Below are positions 1 to 6,056 of a DNA stretch of 36,551 nucleotides, piece after piece. Under the pieces are notes generated by a model, which was not told the DNA's origin, did no database searches, and saw nothing but the letters and a program-made list of their open reading frames with translations. Both the position numbers and the translations under genes were made by a program. Each line of letters opens with the position of its first letter. Position 1 is the first letter of the stretch. Source of the DNA: a virus; IMG/VR virus record IMGVR_UViG_3300025410_000049, positions 1 through 36,551 of that record. One strand, given 5' to 3'.

Positions 1-1
1 G

Positions 2-130
2 TGTGTGGTTGTGTTAACCGATGGTTACTTAGGTGGGACATGGGGTGTGTGGAACGTGCCAGTATTGTGGTGCATCATTGACAACCCAAGGACAACTGCA
101 AGTGTTGGAACAACGATACATCTGGACTAA
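2..130 (+). CDS. VWA-like domain protein (DUF2201-type), C-terminal end only
   Basis: The frame is open from the window edge to a TAA at 128-130 and encodes about 42 residues. They begin with a strand ending in VVVLTDGYLGG, followed by WGVWNVPVLWCIIDN and a short end, TTIHLD. This pattern (hydrophobic strand, TDG, then PVLWxI, then a final strand) matches the last part of the VWA-like domain in phage and bacterial DUF2201 putative metallopeptidases, in which D of TDG belongs to a metal-adhesion-type site. The N-terminal peptidase-like part would lie to the left, outside the window. In such phages a MoxR-like AAA ATPase often neighbours this gene, but that cannot be seen here. The family call comes from a short piece only. 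Confidence 0.6.
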   Translation, partial: CVVVLTDGYLGGTWGVWNVPVLWCIIDNPRTTASVGTTIHLD

Positions 131-148
131 TGTAGTCGACCGACTACA
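131..148. promoter_or_regulatory. Inverted repeat after a stop codon, copy 1
   Basis: TGTAGTCGACCGACTACA starts directly after the TAA of the preceding gene. It can pair as a 7-bp stem (TGTAGTC/GACTACA) with a GACC loop, or act as a near-palindromic DNA site. Together with the preceding TAA it is identical over 21 bases to the site at 3236-3256. No U-run follows, so it is not a standard intrinsic terminator. It could be an operator or an RNA processing or stability hairpin. The next gene's AACAGGAG ribosome site lies about 15 bases downstream. Confidence 0.6.
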
Positions 149-175
149 CATCAATAATTTAACAGGAGAATAACA

Positions 176-1072
176 ATGGGATACTATGGACTAAATACAT
201 TTGACGAAGTGGCTAAACGCTACATGGATACTAAGCCCTTGCGTGGTAAACGTGCAAGTGAAGATATTAGACCTTTGGGCACTGGCTTCGAACGCCGTTA
301 CACTTGGAAACGTATTATTCGTATCAACGAAAACAAATATGTTCTGAATGATGGTAACAACATCTTTTGGGCGCACAACACATTGCAGTATGAAGATACC
401 GCACCAATCGTATGGGAACGCAAAGATGGGCGTGACTACATCACAATACGAAACAACTGGAACAATGGCAGTGCCGTATCTCGCTATAAGTTCTTACAGC
501 AATGGTTACCAAAAGGTATGAATTTTACATTCAACCAACAAGGCAAACATTATGTAGTTTACAAAGGCGAACTAAACTTCTTGCCAAAACCCATACTCAA
601 TGTAGACTGGGGGAAGAAGATATATACGGTAGAGCGTGATAGCAAGATCGTGTACGAGGAACGCTATGGTGAATTCATCAGAGCTAATGAGTTGCAACCC
701 TTTGTCACAAGACGTAAAGACAAAGCATTGGTAGCCGAGTATGAACCCAAGATAGAAGAATTTTGGATATGGATGCAGATTATGTTGCCAATACTGGGGG
801 ACATGGACTACGACAAGAAAGCCACATATGCAAGTAAGCTTTGCACAAGCGGGATATGGTATTGGAAAAAATATACACCACAAGAAAAAGTGCGTGAAGC
901 ACTTAACAACCCCGAGTCTGAGTATCGGGTGGCGTTAGCAGTATGTTGTGCAGATGAGATAGGTGCGTATAAAAGTGGCACAACGGGGTTCACACCAAAA
1001 CCAGATTCGCTTCAAAAGTTAAAGGAGTTGATGCGTAAGATAGCGGGTTTGTATGCAGTGGAATTGAAATAA
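176..1072 (+). CDS. Conserved-looking phage protein of unknown function (298 aa)
   Basis: This is a full-length rightward gene with a good ribosome site (AACAGGAGA, 8 bases before the ATG). I do not recognise a family. The protein is soluble, with no signal peptide or membrane segment, and is rich in Trp and Tyr (for example TWKR, IVWER, EEFWIWMQIM, GIWYWKKY). It ends in a short Lys-rich helix, LKELMRKIAG. The residues around 90-140 look like alternating beta strands. The gene lies between the VWA-like protein end and another unknown gene of similar size, all with the same ribosome-site context, so it is probably co-expressed with the early block. Unknown function is the honest call; coding status is very likely. 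Confidence 0.8.
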   Translation: MGYYGLNTFDEVAKRYMDTKPLRGKRASEDIRPLGTGFERRYTWKRIIRINENKYVLNDGNNIFWAHNTLQYEDTAPIVWERKDGRDYITIRNNWNNGSAVSRYKFLQQWLPKGMNFTFNQQGKHYVVYKGELNFLPKPILNVDWGKKIYTVERDSKIVYEERYGEFIRANELQPFVTRRKDKALVAEYEPKIEEFWIWMQIMLPILGDMDYDKKATYASKLCTSGIWYWKKYTPQEKVREALNNPESEYRVALAVCCADEIGAYKSGTTGFTPKPDSLQKLKELMRKIAGLYAVELK

Positions 1073-1093
1073 CAACTTAACAGGAGAGTAAAC

Positions 1094-2050
1094 ATGAGTA
1101 TCCGATACATAAAAATATCTGAATTATTAACAGATGAAGCTAAGTTTCAAACAGATATATACAAGGTACACGAGAGCGTAACGCCAGTAATAGATAAACT
1201 CTTTAATGGTTGGCACGTCAGCGAGGAAATGTATAACTATATGACTGCGGTAAGTAAAGCAATGCCGAAAGCAAAGTTTGCCCCACATAGCGTGGAGTGG
1301 GTATCTATGCCCGGGGAGTCATACAGACACGTTAACAAGTTTGCTGTATACATGGATGAGTTTCCCTATGCTTTAGGATTCATAGGTTATGGTGACTTTA
1401 GTGTTAATGGTAATAGCCGAGCGTACATGGTAGAGAGTCGCAAGATTAAGAACACTAAGTACTCATCACGTCGTGATCAGTATTATATGCAGATAACTAC
1501 CGACTTGAAGAAGGCAACCAAGAACGCATCCACATACCTTACGCCTTATTCTATTAAGGAGTTAGCACAAGTTACTTATCGGTCGTTTTCTCGCAATGTC
1601 GAGAGGGTCAAAGAGGAAGTAGACGGACTACCCCATAAGATCACAAGACCTATTCGTGACAAGACAAGCGCAATCATTGCAGAGATGAGGAATCTTATGG
1701 CACAGAACGTGACGTTCGTAACCGAGGAGTTCAAGACCCTTGCCGAAGTATTGGTAGATACCCTTACCGAGCAGGAAGAAGAACGTAAGCGCCATGTGTT
1801 CGGTATGTATGTACGCATTAAGAACATAGGCACAGATACTTATGCAGAGGTATACAAAGTGCATGATGTTAAGAATAACGCATTCAGCATTAAAGATGAT
1901 GGTAGTCCACCGACTACAGTATTACTTTCAGATTTTGACGGCGACTTGGCAGGTAACATAGCTGTCCTTAATATGTTAAAAGATGAACAGTATGTACCAC
2001 GAGTAGGTTACAAAGTAGATAGCAACACTTATTGGTTGGAGCGTGTATGA
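1094..2050 (+). CDS. Phage protein of unknown function (318 aa)
   Basis: The gene starts at an ATG preceded by AACAGGAGAG, 21 bases after the previous stop, and overlaps the next gene by 4 bases (ATGA). The first 150 residues look like a mixed alpha/beta fold. The middle (about residues 175-245) is a long charged helix with coiled-coil character (EEVDGL, EMRNLMAQ, TEQEEERKRH). The last 80 residues are beta-rich (MYVRIKNIG, AEVYKVHDV, VGYKVDSNTYW). I see no catalytic motif. Codons 1902-1917 contain one of the GTAGTC-N4-GACTAC hairpins, encoding SPPTT. Function unknown. Confidence 0.8.
   Translation: MSIRYIKISELLTDEAKFQTDIYKVHESVTPVIDKLFNGWHVSEEMYNYMTAVSKAMPKAKFAPHSVEWVSMPGESYRHVNKFAVYMDEFPYALGFIGYGDFSVNGNSRAYMVESRKIKNTKYSSRRDQYYMQITTDLKKATKNASTYLTPYSIKELAQVTYRSFSRNVERVKEEVDGLPHKITRPIRDKTSAIIAEMRNLMAQNVTFVTEEFKTLAEVLVDTLTEQEEERKRHVFGMYVRIKNIGTDTYAEVYKVHDVKNNAFSIKDDGSPPTTVLLSDFDGDLAGNIAVLNMLKDEQYVPRVGYKVDSNTYWLERV
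1902..1917. repeat. GTAGTC-N4-GACTAC hairpin inside a gene
   Basis: GTAGTCCACCGACTAC has the same 6-base arms as the two intergenic copies (131-148 and 3239-3256) but a CACC loop. It lies in the 3' third of the 318-residue gene. A fourth member is at 14522-14537. Confidence 0.5.
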
Positions 2051-2502
2051 GCATGATATATAAAGCAAAGGATAGGTACAGCATGGGTTGGACTGACCCA
2101 TTGGGTACTTACGGCAGTCTCGACAATTTCACGGAAAGGAATTGGGAAAAACTTAGTTTGCTTGAGAAGATCACATACGATATAGAGCGATGTGCGCCGG
2201 CTACGATAGGCAATACGTTCCTTAACATACGAAAACAAGTTGTTAGTATGATTGCGGAGAAACCTATTTACAGAATTTTAATTAGAGGAGATAATTCTAT
2301 TGAAACAGATTGCTATGATATGATAGACTTATTCAAACCTGAATTAGAAAAGGCATATTCTAGTATTGACGATTTACCTGAATGGGTGAAGGAACGACTA
2401 GCAGTCTTATCTATATTAAACCCCGACCAACGCAACGAAGAAGTAGAGGGTGTAGGTAGACGAATAGCGAAGAACATCTATTGGGTGTACAAAGGAGAAT
2501 AA
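2047..2502 (+). CDS. Phage protein of unknown function (151 aa)
   Basis: The chosen ATG overlaps the previous stop as ATGA and has GGAG 8 bases upstream. A TTG 15 bases earlier is in frame but less likely. The product is a small, charged, mainly helical protein beginning MSMIYKAKDRYSMGWTDP. A helical stretch KLSLLEKITYDIERCAP suggests a helical fold, and the end is IAKNIYWVYKGE. The last codons, AAA GGA GAA TAA, carry the ribosome site of the next gene (VRR-NUC nuclease), so the two are probably translationally coupled. No family recognised. Confidence 0.75.
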   Translation: MSMIYKAKDRYSMGWTDPLGTYGSLDNFTERNWEKLSLLEKITYDIERCAPATIGNTFLNIRKQVVSMIAEKPIYRILIRGDNSIETDCYDMIDLFKPELEKAYSSIDDLPEWVKERLAVLSILNPDQRNEEVEGVGRRIAKNIYWVYKGE

Positions 2503-2505
2503 TAA

Positions 2506-2820
2506 GTGGCATCAACGCCCGAAGCAAAAGTTAAGAAGTCTGTGCGCCAAGTCTTAGATAGGCTTGGTGCGTATTATGTGATGCCAGTGACAGGCGGTTA
2601 CGGTAATCAGGGTGCGCCCGACTTCCTTATTTGCTTGAACGGACTTTTTTACGGCGTGGAATGCAAAGCCGGAAAAGGAAAGCCAACTGAACTGCAACTT
2701 CTCAACATGAGAAAGATAATAAAAGCAGGGGGTGTGGCATTAGTGGTGTATGAGAATGACATCTCATACTTAGAGTCTTTATTAACAACAGGAGTTAACA
2801 ATGAGAAAACAAACATCTAA
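2506..2820 (+). CDS. VRR-NUC domain nuclease
   Basis: This is a 104-residue single-domain PD-(D/E)XK enzyme of the VRR-NUC type. That family cuts branched or structured DNA in phages, and occurs fused to helicases in bacteria and to FAN1 in eukaryotes. Visible catalytic signature: E7 in the first helix, G37-A-P-D39 after GGYGNQ, then E52-C-K54 and Q64 in TELQ. The start is GTG with AAAGGAGAAT upstream; there is no better ATG before the catalytic helix. It overlaps the next gene by 20 bases. Because the block also has a polymerase, Cas4-like nuclease and helicases, a role in recombination or resolving replication intermediates is likely, but the substrate is inferred. Confidence 0.88.
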   Translation: MASTPEAKVKKSVRQVLDRLGAYYVMPVTGGYGNQGAPDFLICLNGLFYGVECKAGKGKPTELQLLNMRKIIKAGGVALVVYENDISYLESLLTTGVNNEKTNI

Positions 2821-3238
2821 ACAAAAGATACTTAACGCTTTAGAAACTAAAAGCATGAAGCCAAAAGATGTGGCTATTGCAACGAAGTTAAATATTAAAA
2901 CGGTATACGCAATACTTTATAAATTGCATAGTGTAGGCGATATTATCAAAGGCGATGATGGTGCTTACGTCATTCAACGTGTACAACTTAAAGATAAGCA
3001 TATAGAAAAATTAACTTCTGAAACTATCAAGAAGTTTAAAGATACGATTGAAGAGCAACGAGCAGAGATTGCTAAATACCACGAGTGGTGCTTGGAGTGG
3101 AAGAAGATGGTCAGAAATGCGGAAGATAAAGCAGAGCAACTCGATGCTGTGTTAAATCGTTCATTCGCAGTTATACATTACCTTGAAGAACGTGTAGAAA
3201 AACTTACTATACGAGTCCACAACCTACCACAAGAGTAA
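2801..3238 (+). CDS. Winged-helix and coiled-coil protein
   Basis: This 145-residue protein has two parts. Residues 5-60 (KILNALETKSMKPKDVA, then TKLNIKTVYAILYKLHSVG and a wing GDDGAYVI) read as a winged helix-turn-helix of MarR/replication-terminator style. Residues 70-145 are a long charged helix with heptads (IKKFKDTIEEQRAEIAKY, LEERVEKL), so dimerisation is likely. DNA binding and a regulatory role are inferred from the fold. The AACAGGAG ribosome site lies inside the end of the upstream nuclease gene. The stop is followed at once by the 18-base inverted repeat at 3239, a possible binding site for this protein, though that link is speculative. Confidence 0.7.
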   Translation: MRKQTSKQKILNALETKSMKPKDVAIATKLNIKTVYAILYKLHSVGDIIKGDDGAYVIQRVQLKDKHIEKLTSETIKKFKDTIEEQRAEIAKYHEWCLEWKKMVRNAEDKAEQLDAVLNRSFAVIHYLEERVEKLTIRVHNLPQE

Positions 3239-3256
3239 TGTAGTCGACCGACTACA
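3239..3256. promoter_or_regulatory. Inverted repeat after a stop codon, copy 2
   Basis: This is a second perfect copy of TGTAGTCGACCGACTACA. It again begins on the base after a TAA stop and again sits just upstream of a ribosome site (AAGGAGAAAC) and an ATG. Identity extends over the TAA, giving 21 identical bases with 128-148. The repeated placement argues for function at RNA level (a stem-loop between cistrons) or as an operator. Confidence 0.6.
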
Positions 3257-3268
3257 TAAGGAGAAACT

Positions 3269-3466
3269 ATGTCAGAACAAGACAGGATATATCTACGACA
3301 TCTTTATGCGATGTTTGCAATGATGAAGATGACTTGGAGTAAGGGTGAGGAGAAAGAAGATGCCGAAGATTGCTTTGTCATTGCAGATGCTATGTTAGAA
3401 GCGAGTGAATCTAAGCCAGTCGAGGAAGGCATAGTTTCTATTAAGAAACGAAGGAGTAAACAATGA
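3269..3466 (+). CDS. Small phage protein of unknown function (65 aa)
   Basis: The first cistron after the second inverted repeat, with AAGGAGAAACT in front of its ATG. The product is acidic in the middle (GEEKEDAEDCF) and basic at the end (KKRRSKQ), helical, and without membrane segments. Its final codons, CGAAGGAGTAAACAATG, provide the ribosome site and overlapping start of the next small gene. It marks the beginning of the dense mini-gene array that runs to about 7.2 kb. No family recognised. Confidence 0.65.
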   Translation: MSEQDRIYLRHLYAMFAMMKMTWSKGEEKEDAEDCFVIADAMLEASESKPVEEGIVSIKKRRSKQ

Positions 3467-3579
3467 TAACAACTAGCACAGGAATTAAGATAGGTTGTAG
3501 GTACGACCCTTGGTATGTTTATCATAGTGAAGATCAGGACTGGATTAAATACTTAATAAATTGGGGGTGGTATGACTAA
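3463..3579 (+). CDS. Mini-gene of unknown function (38 aa)
   Basis: A very short reading frame supported by context: ATGA overlap with the upstream stop, AAGGAG seven bases before the ATG, and an 8-base overlap with the next gene. The product is rich in aromatic residues (CRYDPWYVYH, YLINWGWYD), a composition unlikely for random sequence but not tied to a known family. It is too short for an ordinary ORF cut-off and easily missed. Confidence 0.55.
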   Translation: MITTSTGIKIGCRYDPWYVYHSEDQDWIKYLINWGWYD

Positions 3580-3775
3580 AGAAGAAATGATTGAATTGGC
3601 TAAACAAGCAGGATGGGAATATGCACATGGTGATAGTGGATTCGAACCTTTGTGGACATTTGCCAAACTGATAGCAGTTAAAGAACGTGAGGAATGTGCA
3701 AAGATGTGTGATGAATCTGAATATCCTGATGGATCTGATTTGGCTCATTTAATTCGTGCAAGGGGACAAGAATGA
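3572..3775 (+). CDS. Small phage protein, EREECAK-type (67 aa)
   Basis: The protein starts MTKEEMIELAKQAGW and carries WTFAKLIAVKEREECAKMCDE followed by LIRARGQE, written here in pieces. This order (helix with AxxAG, then FAxL, EREECAKxC, then IRARG) is a recurrent module in phage accessory proteins, often found in the same genomes as EWVGLT proteins. Function unknown. The only possible ligands visible are the two Cys of CAKMC. Start: GGGGG then TGGTATG, overlapping the preceding mini-gene. The stop overlaps the next ATG as ATGA. Confidence 0.7.
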   Translation: MTKEEMIELAKQAGWEYAHGDSGFEPLWTFAKLIAVKEREECAKMCDESEYPDGSDLAHLIRARGQE

Positions 3776-4026
3776 AGTTTAGAAAAAAGCCTGTGGTGAT
3801 TGATGCCACACAATGGTTCAAGATGGGCGACCATCCTGCTGTTGAAGAATCTTTGGCAAATGCTCAGTTTGGGTGGATTGATACCTTAGAAGGTGGTCAT
3901 ATCGTCAGTTCAGGCGACTGGATCATCACTGGCGTGAAGGGTGAGCACTACCCATGCAAACCTGACATCTTTGAGGCAACTTACGAACCAGTTGAAGTTG
4001 TATTTGAATATAAAAGCTACCCATAA
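3772..4026 (+). CDS. Conserved small phage protein, PDIFEATYEPV type (84 aa)
   Basis: A compact beta-rich protein starting MKFRKKPVVIDATQW and including DTLEGGHIVSSGDWIITGV, then GEHYPCKPDIFEATYEPV. I recognise this as a widespread phage protein of unknown function, in which a short strand (KPVVIxAxQW) is followed by a GDWI(I/V)xGVKGExYPxKPxIFxxTYE barrel-like region. Family membership is clear; biochemical role is not known. It overlaps the upstream gene by ATGA, and AAGGGGACAAG supplies the ribosome site. The next cistron follows after 9 bases. Confidence 0.75.
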   Translation: MKFRKKPVVIDATQWFKMGDHPAVEESLANAQFGWIDTLEGGHIVSSGDWIITGVKGEHYPCKPDIFEATYEPVEVVFEYKSYP

Positions 4027-4035
4027 GGAACAAGA

Positions 4036-4200
4036 ATGAACGAAGAATATACTTTTTATTCACCGCCCAAGCCAAATATTATTTTTAGACTTGGTAAAGA
4101 TAGCAACATAATTTTTCACAGTCATATACCAAAACCGCCCAATGCTTTTCAAAGATGGATGTTAAGAACATTGCTAGGAATTTATATGGAGTTGATATGA
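4036..4200 (+). CDS. Small phage protein of unknown function (54 aa)
   Basis: The frame runs from an ATG at 4036 (AAGGAACAAGA upstream) to a TGA overlapping the next start as ATGA. The product begins MNEEYTFYSPPKPNIIFRLG and ends FQRWMLRTLLGIYMELI, a hydrophobic basic helix that might touch a membrane. It is missed if only the longer overlapping reading frame from 4155 is considered. That frame's true start is probably 4197. Confidence 0.55.
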   Translation: MNEEYTFYSPPKPNIIFRLGKDSNIIFHSHIPKPPNAFQRWMLRTLLGIYMELI

Positions 4201-4715
4201 CTAGACAGGAAGCTATAAATATACTTTTAGATCACTTTAGTGCAGGATTTGTCCGCACAATAGAGGATGCGCTAAACAAAGAATGGGTAGGGTTGACTAA
4301 TAACGAAGTTTTGTTGCAATACTCAAAAGAGGATGTTGAGTGGCAAAAGCAACAGATGGAACATGCACAACAATTAAACGCAGAAGCACTAAAGCAAGAG
4401 CAAGACGAGCCTGTTGCTTATTTTAGTCCGCAAAAAGGCGGTTTTTACTGGGCAAAGCCAACAACAGTTACCGCACCAGTAACAATTGACGTTGAGCCAT
4501 TGCCTTTTTACACCACACCACAAGGATGTGCTGAATGTGGAAATGGTGGTGGTTATGCGTTGTATTGCGTTGCCTGTGTTGAAAAGTTTTTTGGTAAAGG
4601 TAAAGAATGGGTAGGGTTGACTGATGAGGAAATAAAAGACATTGTTGATTGTGGTAGAACTGATTATGTAAATATTAAGAAAGCGGAACAAAAATTAAAG
4701 GATAAGAACACATGA
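4197..4715 (+). CDS. Composite EWVGLT protein with zinc-ribbon-like CxxC pairs (172 aa)
   Basis: This is the longest member of the mini-gene array and appears to be an assembly of modules. There is a helical start (MTRQEAINILLDHF), a first EWVGLT copy at about residue 29, and a DEPVAYF-KGGFYWAKPT-LPFYTTP segment. A metal-site candidate CAECG then YCVACVE (two CxxC pairs) follows, and then a second EWVGLT copy ending in KLKDKNT. The ATG at 4197 is preferred over 4155 because it overlaps the previous stop (ATGA) and has GGAG upstream. The last codons act as the next gene's ribosome site. Two EWVGLT domains in one frame suggest fusion of neighbours. Function unknown. Confidence 0.7.
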   Translation: MTRQEAINILLDHFSAGFVRTIEDALNKEWVGLTNNEVLLQYSKEDVEWQKQQMEHAQQLNAEALKQEQDEPVAYFSPQKGGFYWAKPTTVTAPVTIDVEPLPFYTTPQGCAECGNGGGYALYCVACVEKFFGKGKEWVGLTDEEIKDIVDCGRTDYVNIKKAEQKLKDKNT

Positions 4716-4921
4716 TTGAATACGACTTTGAGGGATATGCCAAGTCTAAAATTGATAAAGGATTAGGCTATTTGGAAGGTTTTAGTAAAGGCTATCACCA
4801 AGCTAAATCAGAATGGGTAGGTTTAACAAGGTCTGAAGTTTTGGACATAGTAGATAGCACTACCCATCCATTAGAGTTTTACCGAGCTATAGAAGCTAAA
4901 TTAAAGGATAAGAACATATGA
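4712..4921 (+). CDS. EWVGLT mini-gene (69 aa)
   Basis: The product has a unique N-terminal helix (DFEGYAKSKIDKGLGYLEGF), then EWVGLT followed by an RSEVLDIVDS helix and an AIEAKLKDKNI tail. It starts on the ATGA of the upstream gene and ends on that of the next. The EWVGLT part can be aligned with the C-terminal halves of the neighbours, whereas the N-terminus is unrelated, so the gene looks like a variable head on a common C-terminal domain. No enzyme motif. Function unknown. Confidence 0.7.
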   Translation: MIEYDFEGYAKSKIDKGLGYLEGFSKGYHQAKSEWVGLTRSEVLDIVDSTTHPLEFYRAIEAKLKDKNI

Positions 4922-5163
4922 ACGTAGAAATAGAATTTTTAGAATGGGTACACCCAAAAGCAGGAATTACTAAGGTACAGATGGAGGGTGGTAAGCCTTT
5001 AGTACTTAAAGCAAAGATTAAACATGAATGGGTAGGGTTGACGGGTGAGGAAATTAAAGCGTTTGATACTTGGCACGACAACAGGGAAGAAGAAGTTGGT
5101 TGGTGCAATCCATCGGAAATTGTGGCTTACATTGAATCCAAACTCAAGGATAAGAACACATGA
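4918..5163 (+). CDS. EWVGLT mini-gene (81 aa)
   Basis: The N-terminal half (MNVEIEFLEWVHPKAGITKV, then GGKPLVLKAKIK) looks like a small beta sheet. The C-terminal half is EWVGLTGEEIKAF followed by NPSEIVAYIESKLKDKNT. The gene is coupled at both ends by ATGA overlaps. Its N-terminal part differs from all other array members, again consistent with a swapped head and a shared C-terminal domain. Function unknown. Confidence 0.7.
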   Translation: MNVEIEFLEWVHPKAGITKVQMEGGKPLVLKAKIKHEWVGLTGEEIKAFDTWHDNREEEVGWCNPSEIVAYIESKLKDKNT

Positions 5164-5426
5164 AACACGAAAAAACATTTGAAGCAATCAACAAACTTAA
5201 AGATGTAGAGATTGAATTACATCGTTTAAAAAACTTGTTGGAGATAACAGGCAGAGCGTTGGATGCAAAGTCTGAATGGGTAGGGTTGACTGATGAGGAT
5301 TTAGAAAACATTAAACTATTGACATTTGAAAAAGAGATCAATTCCGATGGTGAAGAACAAGAAGCTGTTGATCTCGATCATTTGATGAGAGCCACAGAAC
5401 AATTATGTAAGGAGCGAAACACATGA
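5160..5426 (+). CDS. EWVGLT mini-gene with coiled-coil start (88 aa)
   Basis: Residues 1-38 form a helix with heptad spacing (FEAINKLKDVEIELHRLKNL). EWVGLTDEDLENIKLL follows, then an acidic stretch (NSDGEEQEAVDLDH) and the tail CKERNT. ATGA overlaps occur on both sides. Together with the next two genes it forms a segment that is echoed at 5751-6303 (EWVGLT gene, then an MR-SIKLFE gene, then another mini-gene), suggesting a three-gene duplication. Function unknown. Confidence 0.7.
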   Translation: MKHEKTFEAINKLKDVEIELHRLKNLLEITGRALDAKSEWVGLTDEDLENIKLLTFEKEINSDGEEQEAVDLDHLMRATEQLCKERNT

Positions 5427-5557
5427 GATTTAGTATCAAATTATTTGAATATCGTTATGTTTTAAAAATATTTTTTCCTACAGAGCGCCACATTAAATGG
5501 CTACCTGCGATTATGTGGGGAAAAGTAAAATGTTTAACTAAGGAGCGCAACACATGA
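5423..5557 (+). CDS. Mini-gene MRFSIKLFE, first paralogue (44 aa)
   Basis: A 44-residue basic protein starting MRFSIKLFEYRYVLKIFF and ending KERNT. It is a clear paralogue of the 46-residue product at 6053-6193: both have MR(F/L)SIKLFE-x-RYVLKIF and IKWLP(A/S)I-x-W, with divergence elsewhere. Conservation between the two copies at protein level, despite codon differences, is good evidence that this short frame is translated. Both ends carry ATGA overlaps. The amphipathic, aromatic composition might suit membrane contact, but no function can be assigned. Confidence 0.7.
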   Translation: MRFSIKLFEYRYVLKIFFPTERHIKWLPAIMWGKVKCLTKERNT

Positions 5558-5754
5558 ATAGAAGACTAACACCAACAACACAACTTAGGTGGGTAGACCG
5601 CCATATCACTTATTTGAGTGGTTATGAGTACATACACGCAGATATAGAAGTTCTTGAGCAGTGGCATCAAAACGAAGTGCTGACAGAGACACATGGCTGG
5701 CAACCAGTGGAGGGCGGGGAGTGGAAGGAAATAAAAAAGGAGAAGAACACATGA
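5554..5754 (+). CDS. Mini-gene of unknown function with KKEKNT tail (66 aa)
   Basis: The product starts MNRRLTPTTQLRWVDRHITY and ends GGEWKEIKKEKNT. It has no EWVGLT domain, but its C-terminus has been brought to the common KEKNT ending, which supplies AAAGGAGAAG to the next gene. Parts such as LRWV-x6-LQQW-like (LEQWHQNEV) resemble small phage proteins with a tryptophan-rich C-terminus. Coupled on both sides by ATGA. Confidence 0.65.
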   Translation: MNRRLTPTTQLRWVDRHITYLSGYEYIHADIEVLEQWHQNEVLTETHGWQPVEGGEWKEIKKEKNT

Positions 5755-6056
5755 ATGAAATAAAAAATATGCAAACACCTTGGGATTCAGACAAGATTCT
5801 GATGGTGGATATAGGATGCTATGAGCGTGGATGTGTATGCGTAGCAAACCAGTGGGATGCAAACTATAAAAGCGAGTGCGTACCAATGGTTGAGTATAAA
5901 GAATGGGTAGGGTTAACTAATGAGGAAGTCTATGAAATATACAAAGCTACTGAAAAGCTAGTTGGGGAGCATTGGGATAATGGTGGAACAATTCTGATGT
6001 TTCCTACAACTTTATACCAAGCGTTTGAAGCCAAGTTGAAGGAGCGCAACACATGA
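5751..6056 (+). CDS. EWVGLT mini-gene (101 aa)
   Basis: The start at 5751 is chosen over an in-frame ATG at 5661 because it overlaps the upstream stop (ATGA) and has AAGGAG at the right distance. The longer version would overlap the previous gene by 90 bases. The N-terminal half holds three cysteines (DIGCYERGCVCVANQW), and the C-terminal half is EWVGLTNEEVYEIYKATEKL, then GTILMFPTTLYQAFEAKLKERNT in pieces. That last piece (FPxxLYxAIEAKLKExNT) is the most typical version of the domain. Function unknown. Confidence 0.7.
   Translation: MNEIKNMQTPWDSDKILMVDIGCYERGCVCVANQWDANYKSECVPMVEYKEWVGLTNEEVYEIYKATEKLVGEHWDNGGTILMFPTTLYQAFEAKLKERNT

Larger units (their letters stand above)
4281..5918 (+). 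repeat. Six dispersed copies of the EWVGLT-coding repeat
   Basis: GAATGGGTAGGGTTGACT or a near copy occurs at 4281-4298, 4605-4622, 4811-4828, 5026-5043, 5274-5291 and 5901-5918. Three of the copies are identical at all 18 bases. Each is in the same frame of a different domain context and is followed by an acidic helix (x-E-E-V/I). Conservation at nucleotide level as well as protein level points to recent duplication or recombination between copies. Confidence 0.8.

Noticed and set aside
78-106. TTGACA at 78-83 as a promoter -35 element
   Set aside because: No acceptable -10 at 16-18 bases, and the site lies in the coding end of the VWA-like protein.
105-133. TTGGAA-17-TAATGT as promoter overlapping the first inverted repeat
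   Set aside because: Only seven of twelve consensus bases match, the -10 is poor, and TAATG is explained by the stop codon and the repeat. Kept as an open possibility only.
3183-3210. TTGAAG-16-TACTAT within the end of the winged-helix gene
   Set aside because: Eight of twelve matches, inside a gene; not enough to call a promoter without expression data.
5661-5750. Upstream extension of the 101-residue EWVGLT gene to an ATG at 5661
   Set aside because: It would overlap the preceding gene by 90 bases, whereas the ATG at 5751 has the family junction and ribosome site.
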